Of a DNA stretch of 64,000 bases, positions 37,244 to 46,956 are shown piece after piece (positions within the stretch are counted from its first letter, which is position 1; every line of letters starts with the position of its first letter). The position numbers and the translations under genes were made by a program. The notes beneath the pieces were generated by a model that searched no databases, was not told the DNA's origin, and saw only the letters and a program-made list of their open reading frames with translations. The DNA lies in the NCBI RefSeq assembly GCF_000027225.1, contig NC_013892.1, forward strand, positions 434,001 to 498,000, given 5' to 3'. Source of the DNA: Xenorhabdus bovienii SS-2004 (GTDB lineage Bacteria; Pseudomonadota; Gammaproteobacteria; Enterobacterales; Enterobacteriaceae).

Positions 37244-38087
37244 ATTATTCCAGAATATCGTCATCACGGGCATGGTGTCTTGGCTGATGCTGTTCGTCTT
37301 TATGCCGAACCTGATGATCATCGGAACCAGCTTTCTGACCCGCGATGACGCCAATCTGGTACAGATGGTATTTTCGCTGGACAACTATTCCCGCCTGTTC
37401 GATCCGCTGTATGCCGAAGTCTTGCTACACTCGCTGAATATGGCTATCGTCGCGACGTTATGCTGTCTGGTGATCGGCTACCCGTTCGCCTTTTTCTTGG
37501 CTCGGATGCCGGAGAAGCTGCGTCCGCTGATGCTGTTCTTGTTGATCGTCCCGTTTTGGACGAACTCTTTAATCCGCATTTATGGTTTGAAGATGTTCCT
37601 CAGCACTCGTGGTTATCTTAATGATTTCCTGCTGTGGCTGGGAATAGTCGATAAACCGCTGCGCATTATGTATACCTCCGAAGCCGTTGTGCTGGGGCTG
37701 GTTTATATCCTGCTGCCGTTTATGGTAATGCCACTCTATTCCAGTATTGAGAAATTGGATAAACCCTGTCTGGAAGCCGCGCGTGATCTGGGGGCGGGAA
37801 AATTGCAGACGTTTATCCGCATCATTATCCCTTTAACGATGCCGGGTATTATTGCGGGTTGCCTGCTGGTACTGTTGCCGGCAATGGGGCTGTTCTACGT
37901 GGCTGACCTGATGGGCGGGGCGAAAAACCTGCTGATCGGTAACGTGATAAAAAGCCAGTTCCTTAATATTCGCGACTGGCCGTTTGGGGCGGCAACCAGC
38001 ATATGCCTGACGCTGGTGATGGGGCTGATGCTGCTGGTTTACTATCGTGCGGCTAAACTGCTGAACAAGAAGGTGGAACTGGAATGA
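37227..38087 (+). CDS. potB: Spermidine/putrescine permease PotB
   Basis: The inner-membrane permease has 286 residues from the ATG at 37227; an upstream TTG would add 4 residues that homologues lack. It follows E. coli PotB ([20 protein letters not shown]) and has the EAA loop [20 protein letters not shown] that contacts PotA. GGGAGG inside the end of potA serves as ribosome-binding site, so translation is coupled. Confidence 0.96.
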   Translation: MKKTRKLFQNIVITGMVSWLMLFVFMPNLMIIGTSFLTRDDANLVQMVFSLDNYSRLFDPLYAEVLLHSLNMAIVATLCCLVIGYPFAFFLARMPEKLRPLMLFLLIVPFWTNSLIRIYGLKMFLSTRGYLNDFLLWLGIVDKPLRIMYTSEAVVLGLVYILLPFMVMPLYSSIEKLDKPCLEAARDLGAGKLQTFIRIIIPLTMPGIIAGCLLVLLPAMGLFYVADLMGGAKNLLIGNVIKSQFLNIRDWPFGAATSICLTLVMGLMLLVYYRAAKLLNKKVELE

Positions 38088-38863
38088 TCGGACGCCTGTT
38101 GCGTGGTGGTTTCATGACCCTCGTTTATGCTTATTTGTATATCCCGATCGTGATCCTGATCGTCAGTTCGTTTAACCAGTCACGGTTCGGTATTAGCTGG
38201 CAGGGTTTTACCACTGAATGGTATAACCTGCTGTTCAACAATGACAGCTTGCTTCAAGCGGCGGGACACTCCCTGACGATGGCGGTCACTTCCGCCACAT
38301 TTGCCACTCTGATTGGTTCACTGACGGCGGTTGCCTTGTACCGTTATTCGTTCCGTGGCAAAAAGTTCGTGAGCGGTATGTTGTTCGTGGTGATGATGTC
38401 GCCGGATATTGTCATGGCGATTTCATTGCTGGTGCTGTTTATGCTGCTGGGCGTTTCACTGGGATTCTGGTCACTGCTGTTTTCGCATATCACGTTCTGT
38501 CTGCCATTTGTGGTTGTGACGGTTTATTCTCGTCTGAAAGATTTTGACGTCAAAATGCTGGAAGCGGCGCGGGATTTAGGGGCGGGTGAGTTGACCATTC
38601 TGCGTAAAATTATCCTGCCACTGGCGATGCCGGCAGTGATGGCAGGTTGGCTGCTCAGTTTTACCCTGTCGATGGATGATGTGGTTGTTTCCTCATTCGT
38701 GACGGGGCCAAGCTATGAAATCCTGCCCCTTAAGATTTATTCAATGGTAAAAGTGGGCGTTTCGCCGGAAGTTAACGCATTAGCGACTATTTTGCTGGTA
38801 ATGTCACTGATATTGGTGCTGTTCAGCCAGTTTATTATGCGTGATCGTACTGGCAAAGCTTAA
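38084..38863 (+). CDS. potC: Spermidine/putrescine permease PotC
   Basis: The 259-residue second permease has six likely membrane helices and an EAA loop [20 protein letters not shown]. Its ATG overlaps the potB stop by 4 bases. With PotB it forms the channel for spermidine and putrescine. Confidence 0.96.
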   Translation: MIGRLLRGGFMTLVYAYLYIPIVILIVSSFNQSRFGISWQGFTTEWYNLLFNNDSLLQAAGHSLTMAVTSATFATLIGSLTAVALYRYSFRGKKFVSGMLFVVMMSPDIVMAISLLVLFMLLGVSLGFWSLLFSHITFCLPFVVVTVYSRLKDFDVKMLEAARDLGAGELTILRKIILPLAMPAVMAGWLLSFTLSMDDVVVSSFVTGPSYEILPLKIYSMVKVGVSPEVNALATILLVMSLILVLFSQFIMRDRTGKA

Positions 38864-39083
38864 CGTTGATTTGGGCGTGGTCACAAGCTGGCCACGTCTT
38901 CACTTTATTTGTAACATCGCTTTTTACCCTGAAAAATCAGAATTTCTTGCCAAAACGCCAATAAAACACGGGATAATTGGCTTTACCCCATGAAATGTCG
39001 CTTCTATAATAGCCGCTTTTCAAAGGATAGGTTCACTCTGGGCCTATACATGACTAACGCACCAACTGTGAGGGAAACACTGC

Positions 39084-40136
39084 ATGAAAAAGTGGTTCTA
39101 TCTGCTAGCCGCTGGGATGATGGCATTTAGCATTGGTTCGGTGAATGCCGCTGCCGCTGATGATGGCAAAACGCTGTATTTCTACAACTGGACTGAATAC
39201 GTTCCGCCTGGTTTGCTCAACCAGTTCACCAACGAAACTGGGATTAAGGTGATTTACTCCACCTATGAATCCAATGAGAGCATGTATACCAAGCTGAAAA
39301 CCTATAAAGACGGCGCTTATGATTTAGTTGTGCCATCCACTTACTTTGTCTCAAAAATGAGTAAAGAGGGGATGCTGCAAAAGATTGATACGAGCAAACT
39401 CAGCAATTTCAAAAATCTTGATCCGAATCTGCTGCATAAGTCTTTTGACCAGAATAACGAATATTCTATCCCCTATATTTGGGGAGCGACGGTCATTGGT
39501 GTCAACAGCGATAATATCGATCCAAAAACCATCAGCTCTTGGGCCGATTTTTGGAAGCCTCAGTATCAAAGCGGTCTGGTGCTGACTGATGATGCTCGTG
39601 AAGTCTTCCAGATGGCATTGCTGAAGCTGGGCTATTCCGGCAATACGACCAATCCGAAAGAGATTGAAGCGGCTTATCAGGAACTGCAAAAACTGATGCC
39701 AAACGTACTGGCATTCAACTCTGATAACCCAGCCAATCCATTTATGGAAGGTGAAGTTGATTTAGGTATGGTGTGGACAGGCTCTGCCTATGTAGCACGC
39801 CAGTCGGGAACACCGGTTGATATTATCTGGCCGAAGGAAGGCGGAATTTTCTGGATGGATAGTCTGGCGATCCCTGCCAATGCCAAGAATGTTGATGGGG
39901 CGATGAAGCTGATTAACTTCCTGTTACGTCCAGAGATCGCGGCACAGGTTGCACAAAAAATCGGTTATCCGACGCCGAATCTGGCAGCGAAAAAATTACT
40001 GCCGGCAGAAATCACGGGAGACCCGTCACTGTATCCTGATGAAGCCATTATCCAGAAAGGGGAATGGCAGAGCGATGTTGGCAACGCCAATATCCTGTAC
40101 GAAAACTATTTCCAGAAACTGAAAGCGGGTCAATAA
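39084..40136 (+). CDS. potD: Polyamine-binding protein PotD
   Basis: The 350-residue periplasmic binding protein has a signal peptide ending near SVNAAAADD, followed by LYFYNWTEYVPPGLL, the PotD/PotF family opening with the polyamine-contacting Trp and Tyr. GAGGGAAAC precedes the ATG. A 220-base gap after potC suggests that potD also has its own promoter, which would let the binding protein be made in excess. A terminator follows. Confidence 0.97.
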   Translation: MKKWFYLLAAGMMAFSIGSVNAAAADDGKTLYFYNWTEYVPPGLLNQFTNETGIKVIYSTYESNESMYTKLKTYKDGAYDLVVPSTYFVSKMSKEGMLQKIDTSKLSNFKNLDPNLLHKSFDQNNEYSIPYIWGATVIGVNSDNIDPKTISSWADFWKPQYQSGLVLTDDAREVFQMALLKLGYSGNTTNPKEIEAAYQELQKLMPNVLAFNSDNPANPFMEGEVDLGMVWTGSAYVARQSGTPVDIIWPKEGGIFWMDSLAIPANAKNVDGAMKLINFLLRPEIAAQVAQKIGYPTPNLAAKKLLPAEITGDPSLYPDEAIIQKGEWQSDVGNANILYENYFQKLKAGQ

Positions 40137-40159
40137 CCTGCAACAGTCTGAATAGCAGA

Positions 40160-40181
40160 GGAGCGGGTGGCTCCCCTTTTT
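40160..40181 (+). terminator. Terminator of potD
   Basis: GGAGC and GCTCC form a 5-bp stem with a 5-base loop followed by CCTTTTTAA, 24 bases past the potD stop. Confidence 0.65.
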
Positions 40182-40184
40182 AAT

Positions 40185-40731
40185 CTGTGCGGATTGTTGC
40201 TTAAAGACTTGGCTGCGATGCCAAATGACGAACTCTTCCAGCGGGTAATATTCTTTTTGCTGAGGGAGCAAGATTGGCTGATCGGCAAAATTCCAGAAAA
40301 GCTGCTCCACCATCTGGCCGCCATTAATACCTTTTGAAACGATTAACTTCATACTATCGTCAAGACCAATTGAACCCATATCGAATCCTCCTATCACGCC
40401 ATATTCAATCAACTCGCGCTTTGGTGGTTCTTTATTGCCTTTTTGGGGTGTGCAGCGTTCGGTATTCTGCAACTCCCAGAACCCATCGCCGCGTAACCGC
40501 CAGAATGGCATGGTTGGATAATGGTTTTTGCGCTTTGGCCCAAAATTGTTGAGTAACTCCAGTAATGGCTGGTGGATTTCTTCCCCGTAGTTAAACAGTC
40601 GCCCATGCTTTTTTTGGTATTGAGAAAGTACATACAGCAGTAATAATGGCTTATGTGGCGCACGTTGATCCCCCCTTGCGCCATACCGAAAGGCTTGAGA
40701 TAGCGGTTTGCAGTTTCTTGATCGTAAGCAT
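40185..40731 (-). pseudogene. Frameshifted phosphorothioate-DNA-binding HNH endonuclease
   Basis: The minus strand begins MLTIKKLQTAISSLSVWRKG at 40731, then shifts by one base at a run of six G residues (about 40671-40676), and continues DQRAPHKPLLLLYVLSQYQK, LLELLNNFGPKRKNHYPTMP and FWRLRGDGFWELQN. These are the conserved blocks of the N-terminal domain of McrA-like phosphorothioated-DNA-binding restriction endonucleases. The C-terminal HNH nuclease domain is absent, and the frame simply runs on to 40026 antisense to the end of potD. It is therefore a frameshifted, truncated gene. Confidence 0.7.
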
Positions 40732-40814
40732 GTGGGCTTTCTGACTAACGGGTAAAGGTATTGCGATCATGCTCGCAAAACGGGGAGAGGGCAAGGTGTT
40801 CAACATGTAGACGT

Positions 40815-40837
40815 CCTGCCCGCTCTGAATGGGCAGG
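40815..40837. terminator. Hairpin downstream of the unknown lipoprotein gene
   Basis: CCTGCCC and GGGCAGG form a 7-bp GC-rich stem with a 9-base loop, about 85 bases past the lipoprotein stop on the minus strand. It may terminate that transcript. Confidence 0.4.
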
Positions 40838-40919
40838 AGGCAAATAAGGTTTTATCAATACCCATGCGTCATCATCTTGTTCCGGTATTAAGACCAGATG
40901 ATAATACTATCAGTTTGCC

Positions 40920-42344
40920 TTAAGGTCGCAGCTTTGAAGGTGAGTACCCTTGCAGCTTAGTAGGATCTAAATGACGTAATACGCTGAGGAAAGCCATTCG
41001 TTCGACGGTGCTATGAATATCAGTGGCCACAAATATCTCATAAACCATACCATTATGGTTAATAAAATAACTATAGCCGCTTTCGGAAGATGGAGAAATA
41101 TTGTAAACAAAAACATTCTCAATCCATTTTCCTCTAGGGTATTTATTCTTAAATTCAGAAATAACTTTTTTCATAGGTTTTGGATGAAAATAAAAATAAA
41201 TTTTGGAGCTAAATGATTCTGATGGAAACCTTACCAATATGGAATTGAACCAATCTTTATCTTTGGAAAAATCTTTAGTTTCAGCCAACTTATCATTCAT
41301 TTTTTTGATAAGAACCTTATGGATTTCTTGACTGTCAAAACTATCGGATATTTTTATTCCGTATTTGTTTTCAAAGTCAGTTTGAGATAGAGAAACATCC
41401 TGTATATTGGCGATTTCTCCTCGGTACTGCTCATCCATAGTACGTAGCATAATATAGGATTTTTTTATGGTTTCTAATTTAGGTGCGTTAGCAAGACCGA
41501 TAAAATAATGTTGGGATTTTTCATCGTATTGATAATAAACTGCTTCCAGTTCACCGTGCATATTGTAGTAAATAGCGCCCTGTTTATCTTGATATAATAT
41601 TTCATCTTGTATCTCTAACCATGATGAATAATCGAATTTATCTTTGAGGGATTTAATAATAAATAATTCACCAATAAGTTGACTGTTTTGATTTTTGAAA
41701 TTATAAATTGTATTATCTTCACTCTCCAAATCAATACGTAATCCACCCATGTTACGAAAATATATACCAGAATTAATTTCATTTAAAGAGCCTGATTCTA
41801 TCGGCTCGAGTTTAATACTAAAATCGTCTAAATAGGTTAACTGACCAAAGAAATCCTTAAAAACAAGTTCAGCCAGTTTTTCTTTCTGTGCAGCATATAA
41901 TTTTTGTTTTTTAATTTCTGACTCTTTGAATTTATTTTGTATATCAAGAAGTCTTTTATCATTTTGTTTAACTTTATCTAATTCAAAGGTAATTATACAA
42001 TTGTAAAAACCACAGATTCTCTTTTTATCACCAACTAGTTTGACACCTGAAAACGTGTTTTTCAGAGTAAGCATGTCATGGCCAATCTCAAGCCTGTTAT
42101 CCTTGATCGCTGTTTTTTCTGGTTTAACACCGGTAAAGTAGCTGGCCTCATCAGGAGTCAGAAAAAAATACATATAATCTTTTTCTCCTTTGATTTTCTT
42201 TGCAATTAATTCCTTGAAATCCTCAAGCCCTTCGTCTTCATCAAAAATGACGTCAATATTTTTGATAAGATAATAACCTTCGTCAGCATCACCACAACCT
42301 GACAAAAATAACGTAAGTACAAACACTAAAAAAAACCTTTTCAT
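40920..42344 (-). CDS. Unknown large lipoprotein
   Basis: The 474-residue protein has a lipoprotein signal peptide (MKRFFLVFVLTLFLSGCGDA, lipobox LSGC, cysteine at residue 17). The mature part is hydrophilic, with a lysine- and glutamate-rich helical stretch (about residues 125-165, KQNDKRLLDIQNKFKESEIK) between beta-rich parts. I recognise no family. The residue after the cysteine is Gly and the next Asp, so outer-membrane sorting is possible but not certain. The gene is AT-rich compared with potABCD and rtcB and stands alone, which hints at horizontal gain. Confidence 0.75.
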   Translation of the reverse strand: MKRFFLVFVLTLFLSGCGDADEGYYLIKNIDVIFDEDEGLEDFKELIAKKIKGEKDYMYFFLTPDEASYFTGVKPEKTAIKDNRLEIGHDMLTLKNTFSGVKLVGDKKRICGFYNCIITFELDKVKQNDKRLLDIQNKFKESEIKKQKLYAAQKEKLAELVFKDFFGQLTYLDDFSIKLEPIESGSLNEINSGIYFRNMGGLRIDLESEDNTIYNFKNQNSQLIGELFIIKSLKDKFDYSSWLEIQDEILYQDKQGAIYYNMHGELEAVYYQYDEKSQHYFIGLANAPKLETIKKSYIMLRTMDEQYRGEIANIQDVSLSQTDFENKYGIKISDSFDSQEIHKVLIKKMNDKLAETKDFSKDKDWFNSILVRFPSESFSSKIYFYFHPKPMKKVISEFKNKYPRGKWIENVFVYNISPSSESGYSYFINHNGMVYEIFVATDIHSTVERMAFLSVLRHLDPTKLQGYSPSKLRP

Positions 42345-42765
42345 TTTCCCTACCTATTTTAATCCCGAATTGTATTTAACACTAATAATAAAATAATGTT
42401 AACATTATTCATTAAATTTATTTGAATTTTAAGCGATCTAATCTCGTTAATTCAAGATATTAAAAAACACCCATTAATTCTGAGCCTGTTTCTGCTTAAT
42501 CAACACATACGATTCAACCATTAAATAAAATGTGAATCTGTCTGCTAGAGTCATTCTGGTGGTAATTTACCTTATTAAACGAAATACATAATTTGGGGGG
42601 GTTACGGTGATTTTTTGTCGGTATCAGAAAGGCCTTTACAATCTCAGAATTCATGGATAGAGTAACGCCGCTAAAATCTTCCTGAATTGAGCTGCTGCAG
42701 GAAAAACAACACTTCTTCCCCATGAAAACGGAAGAAGCAATTTTTTGTTTTTCTAGGTAGCCAAC
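42345..42765. other. Gap between lipoprotein and rtcB genes
   Basis: These 420 bases separate divergent genes. A 69-codon frame on the minus strand (42514-42723) has no support. The region should hold both promoters. Confidence 0.4.
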
Positions 42766-44166
42766 ATGTCTACGTTTACTCGTTTACAAAAACGTTTATC
42801 CCGTCAGGGAATCGAAACCCAGTACGAAAATAATATCTATCGTTTCAATAAAGAGCAGATTGAAGCTGAAGTTCTACTGCCTGAATCCTTGCCGTTGGAA
42901 GAAAAGGCCGTACAGCAATTACTTGACCTTGCTTCCGTTCACGTACCCGGTAGCGACGCGAAAGTGTGTCGTACCAGAGCGACACCGGATTTTCATCCGG
43001 GAGCGGTGGCGCCAGTGGGCTGTATTGTGGCAACGACAGAGGATCTGGTGATCCCTGCTGCTATTGGGACAGACATCAACTGCGGTATGCGCCTGCTGAC
43101 AACGGGTTTGAGCTATGCAGAAGCGAATAGCCAAAAAGAAGCCTTGATTCAGCAGCTAAAAAATACCCTATTGATGGATCAACGTGATGTACCCGTCACT
43201 CCAACCTCATTCAGTGCCTTGTTTGACGAAGGGCTGGCGGCATGGTTACAGGAATTGCCCCAACAGGGGGTCTGGCAACAGGCCGATTTCAAGCGCATGC
43301 ATACTGAATTAAACGCGATACTGAGTACTCAGGCAGTACAGGCGCATAGCCGATACGCACCTGAAGCCTTTTTCGAGCACCGTGAAATTATCCGTCCAGC
43401 CAGCTTGGGTACAGTGGGTTCAGGCAACCACTTTGTTGAACTGCAAATCGTCGATACTATTCTGGACAGGCACGCGGCATACGCGGCAGGTCTGCATGAA
43501 GGTGAGGTATTGATGATGATCCACACTGGTTCACGGGATGTGGGCTTTTACATCGGTCAGCGTTGGGTGGATAAAGCGAGAGCTTTATGGCCGGTTACGG
43601 CAAAATATCCATCTTCTGGCCTGTTTGGTCTGACAGATGAACACGCTCAGGAATATTTTCTGGCGATGGGCTGTGCGGCGCGTTATGCGTGGGCGAATCG
43701 CATTGTTTTGACGGAACTGGTGCGCGCGGCTTGGAAACAGATTTTTGGGCAGGATAAAAGTAAGCTGATTGTGGATCTCTCGCATAATATTATCTTTCCT
43801 GAGCAGGGTATGAACCTCCATCGCAAAGGTGCCACACCTGCACGAGCTGGGGAATTGGCGTTAATTCCCGGCTCAATGGGGGATTATTCTTACCTTGTAT
43901 TGGGGAAAGGCAATGAAGACTGGCTGTGGTCGTGTTCACACGGAGCCGGGCGTTCGATACGCCGTCAGGCAATGCGGAATAAAGTGCCTGATCTACAAAA
44001 AAATAGTCGATTGCCGTGGCAGTGCATCACTTTGAAAAGTGATCGCCTGCGTGAAGAAGCGCCTGAGGCTTATAAGCCAATTACGCCGGTAATTGAGATT
44101 CAAGAACAGGCTGGATTAATTCAGCCCGTTGCAAGGGTCAGGCCGTGGATCACGTTCAAAGCTTGA
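42766..44166 (+). CDS. rtcB: RtcB-family RNA ligase (variant)
   Basis: RtcB joins 2',3'-cyclic phosphate and 5'-OH RNA ends using GTP and manganese. The 466-residue protein keeps the metal and guanylate sites: GTDINCGMR (Asp and Cys), GSGNHFVE (Asn, His), HTGSRD (His), and SHGAGR, whose histidine becomes guanylylated. It differs from E. coli-type RtcB in having TPDFHPGAVAPVGCIVAT where the canonical enzyme has an MPDVHxGKG block, so it belongs to a divergent RtcB subgroup. No rtcA, rtcR or archease gene is adjacent. Repair of cleaved tRNA or rRNA is inferred. Confidence 0.9.
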   Translation: MSTFTRLQKRLSRQGIETQYENNIYRFNKEQIEAEVLLPESLPLEEKAVQQLLDLASVHVPGSDAKVCRTRATPDFHPGAVAPVGCIVATTEDLVIPAAIGTDINCGMRLLTTGLSYAEANSQKEALIQQLKNTLLMDQRDVPVTPTSFSALFDEGLAAWLQELPQQGVWQQADFKRMHTELNAILSTQAVQAHSRYAPEAFFEHREIIRPASLGTVGSGNHFVELQIVDTILDRHAAYAAGLHEGEVLMMIHTGSRDVGFYIGQRWVDKARALWPVTAKYPSSGLFGLTDEHAQEYFLAMGCAARYAWANRIVLTELVRAAWKQIFGQDKSKLIVDLSHNIIFPEQGMNLHRKGATPARAGELALIPGSMGDYSYLVLGKGNEDWLWSCSHGAGRSIRRQAMRNKVPDLQKNSRLPWQCITLKSDRLREEAPEAYKPITPVIEIQEQAGLIQPVARVRPWITFKA

Positions 44167-44179
44167 TATCTGATTGAAA

Positions 44180-44211
44180 ATGCAAAGGCTGGTTTTTACC
44201 GGCCTTTGCAT
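44180..44211 (+). terminator. Terminator of rtcB
   Basis: ATGCAAAGGC and GCCTTTGCAT form a 10-bp stem with two further G-C pairs beyond a bulge, 14 bases past the stop. Confidence 0.65.
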
Positions 44212-44607
44212 AATATGAATAATAGGTTTATTTGTTTATAATTTATCTGTTTTTTTGGTTATTTTGTCGTTTTATTGTCATTGGTGTTTCATTTTTTAAT
44301 AAAATAATTTTTGAAATAAAAAACTGTATTCTTAATATGTAAAAAGAATAATTTTGGTGATTGAGAAATGCAGGTGTTGGGATAATAAAAACAGCAAATA
44401 TAAAAAAACTTTGAGTGTGTTAATTATTTATTTTTGAAGATGTTTTCATCTATTTCTGTTAGTCTTTATTTATTCTTAATAAAAAATTGATTTGGTTATG
44501 AATAATACTCAACAACAAGATAGAGTTAAGAAAAATTGTATAGATATTGGTAACAAGGTAAAACGATTGCGTTTAGCTAGAAATATTTCTTTAAACGAAC
44601 TGTCTAA

Positions 44608-45498
44608 GAGCCTATCCCAATAGGATTATATTCCAGACAATTAAACTACAAGCCAAATGAAGCATGGCTTCATAATTTTCAACCCGTTTTTCCCAACGGA
44701 CCAGAATCCGACGAAAACGATTAAGCCAACTGTGTGTCCTTTCAACAACCCAACGGTTCACTTTAAAATCCTCTTGTTCGGCCAGCGCATCTTGTTCTTC
44801 TTTTCTTGATTGTATGCAGGGGACGTATCCACGGGTTTTTAATTCTTTTTCCAGCCATTCCGCCTCATAAGCTTTATCCCGATGGAGTTTGGTTCCATAA
44901 CCCCGGCGTCCTGTCTGTAAACCGTCCAGGGTGGCTATAACAAGTCTGATATCATGAATATTAGCGGGCGCAACGGCAATCGCTAATGGCAAGCCCTGTC
45001 CATCCGTGAGCAAACTTCGCTTTACGCCTTGTTTTCCCCGGTCTGTTGGGTTGCGGCCTGTTTTTTTGAGCCGGCCAGGGGCGCTTTAGTCAAACAGCCA
45101 TCCAGTGCCAATTTGCCCCAGTCGATAGCCCCTATTTTTTCACTGGCGAGTAAGCCATTTTGCCAGAGTCGCTCAAAGACGCCTCCCGCCACCCATTCCT
45201 GAAAACGGCGGTGAGCACTGCTTGAAGAACAAATCCCTGTGGCATTGAGGGCATTCCACTGGCATCCGGTTCGTAACACAAAAAAGATAGCATTCATAGC
45301 GGCCCGATTATCGACACGGCGGCGATGGCAGCCCAAAGGGTGATGGGTTTTATGTGGAGGGAGTAAGGGTTCAATTTTCTGCCAGAGTTCATCAGAAATG
45401 AACCATTGGGCTATTGATTTCTTATTCATGAAAAAATCCCCTAAATGTAAAAAAACAGGCTGACTATAATATCAAATATCTCCTATTGGGATACACTC
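44608..45498 (-). mobile_element. IS5-family element inside the XRE-cupin gene
   Basis: The element is 891 bases with imperfect inverted ends (GAGCCTATCCCAATAGGA left; GAGTGTATCCCAATAGGA inverted right). The target duplication TAA is exact (44605-44607 and 45499-45501), as expected for the IS427 group. Two overlapping transposase frames are intact. Confidence 0.95.
44612..45429 (-). CDS. IS5-family transposase made by frameshifting
   Basis: OrfA (45022-45429, 135 residues, MNKKSIAQWFISDELWQKIE) carries the N-terminal region and the first aspartate (WGKLALDGCLTKAPLAG). OrfB (44612-45013) carries GYGTKLHRDKAYEAEW and VERTHSWLNRFRRILVRWEK with the glutamate. The run of seven A residues in TCAAAAAAACAGG (about 45060) is a slippery site; a shift there joins APLAGSKK to TGRNPTDRGKQGVKRSLLTD and gives one full transposase. 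Both halves look undamaged, so the element may still move. Confidence 0.88.
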
Positions 45499-46038
45499 TA
45501 AGTTGTCTGGTGTATCCAAGGCCGCACTATCTCAATTGGAGTCGGGCAACTCTAATCCTCGAATTGATACGTTAGATGCTATTGCAATTGCGCTACGTCT
45601 TCCGCTGGGAGATTTATTTGGCAGCAATAATGAGCGCTACCCCTATCTGGAAAAAAAGATTCCAATGAAGGATACATATTCCCAAGTGATGAAGTTTCGT
45701 ATCGGCTTGGGGAGTGTTGCTGAAATATGGCATTTACAAATGAATCCAGGGGTTATTATTAGTAGTCCCGCTCATACAGTAGGGACTCATGAACACATTA
45801 TGATTCATGATGGTGTATTAATGTTACGACTTTCAAACGATGAAAGTGTGATATTAAATCCCGGTGACTTTTATGCATTCTCTGGTGATGTCATACATTC
45901 CTATATATGTATTGATGTTGCCGTTAGTGCAACAGTAGTCATGTCTTATTCAATTCAAAGTTAATAATGATGGGGGAAAGATTGCCCCCATCATGTCAAC
46001 ATAATTATCTCTGCTCACTATCTATATGAGAAGGTTGA

Positions 46039-46956
46039 TTACTCATAGCGTTTTCCTTCCACGATACGTCCTAGCAGAGCGGCACAGACAATAATGGCTC
46101 CGCCGAAGCCCTGCAAAATACCGATAGTTTCTCCCATAATTGTGACAGCAAACAGGGCTGCAAACCCGGGCTCCAATGACAAGATCAGGCCAACCCGAGT
46201 AGGGCTGGTGATGTTTGCTGCATAAAGCTGCATCAGAAAAGCAAAAGCAGTTGCGAGCAAACTCAGAAACAGAATATATCCCCAAACATTGAATGTGATG
46301 GTTGGAATGAGGAGCAATGATGCTGAATCAGTCATTAAAACAAAGGCTAATCCAAGTACGGAGACTGTCACCAGTTCAATCAGGGTGATATTAACTAATG
46401 AGTAGGATTTACCGGATGTCTGCTTACCAAACATAAAGATTTGGAAACCGCGAATCAGCGCTGCAAGCAGGATCAACCAGTCACCGTTATTAAAGCCAAA
46501 GTTGTCTGTATTGGAAAAACTTAATATCCCACCGCCGACTAAAGAAATAAAACAGGTAAAGTAAATAAACTTACTTTGCTTACGTTTGCCCAATATACGT
46601 TCAAAAAAGGGGACGATGACGACAGACAAGGCAATAAGGAACCCAGCATTAGACGCTGTAGTGTACTTTACTCCCAAGGTTTCAAACGTCAGGATGGCGT
46701 ACAGCAGGCAGCCGAATATCAGGCCATTAATAATTTCTCCGGGTTTGATGTTATGCAGGCGTATTCGAGTGCCAAAAAACATAAAAGGTACGGCCAGAGC
46801 AAAGCGCAGCATCAAAAATAACGGTATAGTCACTCCGGCTTGAATGATCAATTGCATCAGCGAATAGCTGGCGCCCCAAGAAAGGGCAACAGCCAGTAGT
46901 CCCAGATCCAGCAGATAGAGACGCCTACGGGATAAGGGTAATGCATCATGAGACAT
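46039..46956 (-). CDS. EamA/DMT-family transporter
   Basis: The 305-residue protein has about ten hydrophobic segments in two repeated EamA halves. The conserved end of each half is visible: LETLGVKYTTASNAGFLIAL in the first and SPTRVGLILSLEPGFAALFA in the second. DMT transporters of this type export amino acids or other metabolites across the inner membrane. Its start overlaps the end of the AlaX-type gene by 11 bases, so the two are one operon. The cargo is inferred to be the amino acid handled by the neighbouring enzymes. Confidence 0.87.
   Translation of the reverse strand: MSHDALPLSRRRLYLLDLGLLAVALSWGASYSLMQLIIQAGVTIPLFLMLRFALAVPFMFFGTRIRLHNIKPGEIINGLIFGCLLYAILTFETLGVKYTTASNAGFLIALSVVIVPFFERILGKRKQSKFIYFTCFISLVGGGILSFSNTDNFGFNNGDWLILLAALIRGFQIFMFGKQTSGKSYSLVNITLIELVTVSVLGLAFVLMTDSASLLLIPTITFNVWGYILFLSLLATAFAFLMQLYAANITSPTRVGLILSLEPGFAALFAVTIMGETIGILQGFGGAIIVCAALLGRIVEGKRYE

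Larger units (their letters stand above)
44498..45964 (+). pseudogene. XRE-cupin regulator split by an IS element
   Basis: The 5' part (44498-44607) encodes KVKRLRLARNISLNELSK, the first helices of a Cro/CI-type HTH. The 3' part (45502-45964) resumes with LSGVSKAALSQLESGNSNPR, the recognition helix, then a cupin domain (GTHEHIMIHDG, LNPGDFYAFSGDVIHSY). Removing the 891-base element and one copy of the TAA target restores a 190-residue open frame. XRE-cupin proteins usually control amino-acid or small-metabolite genes; the likely targets are the neighbouring exporter, AlaX and ammonia-lyase genes. The present gene cannot make a complete repressor, though the 153-codon 3' part could be translated alone. 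Confidence 0.93.

Noticed and set aside
42514..42723. 69-codon frame between the lipoprotein and rtcB genes
   Set aside because: No ribosome-binding site or domain; low-complexity composition.
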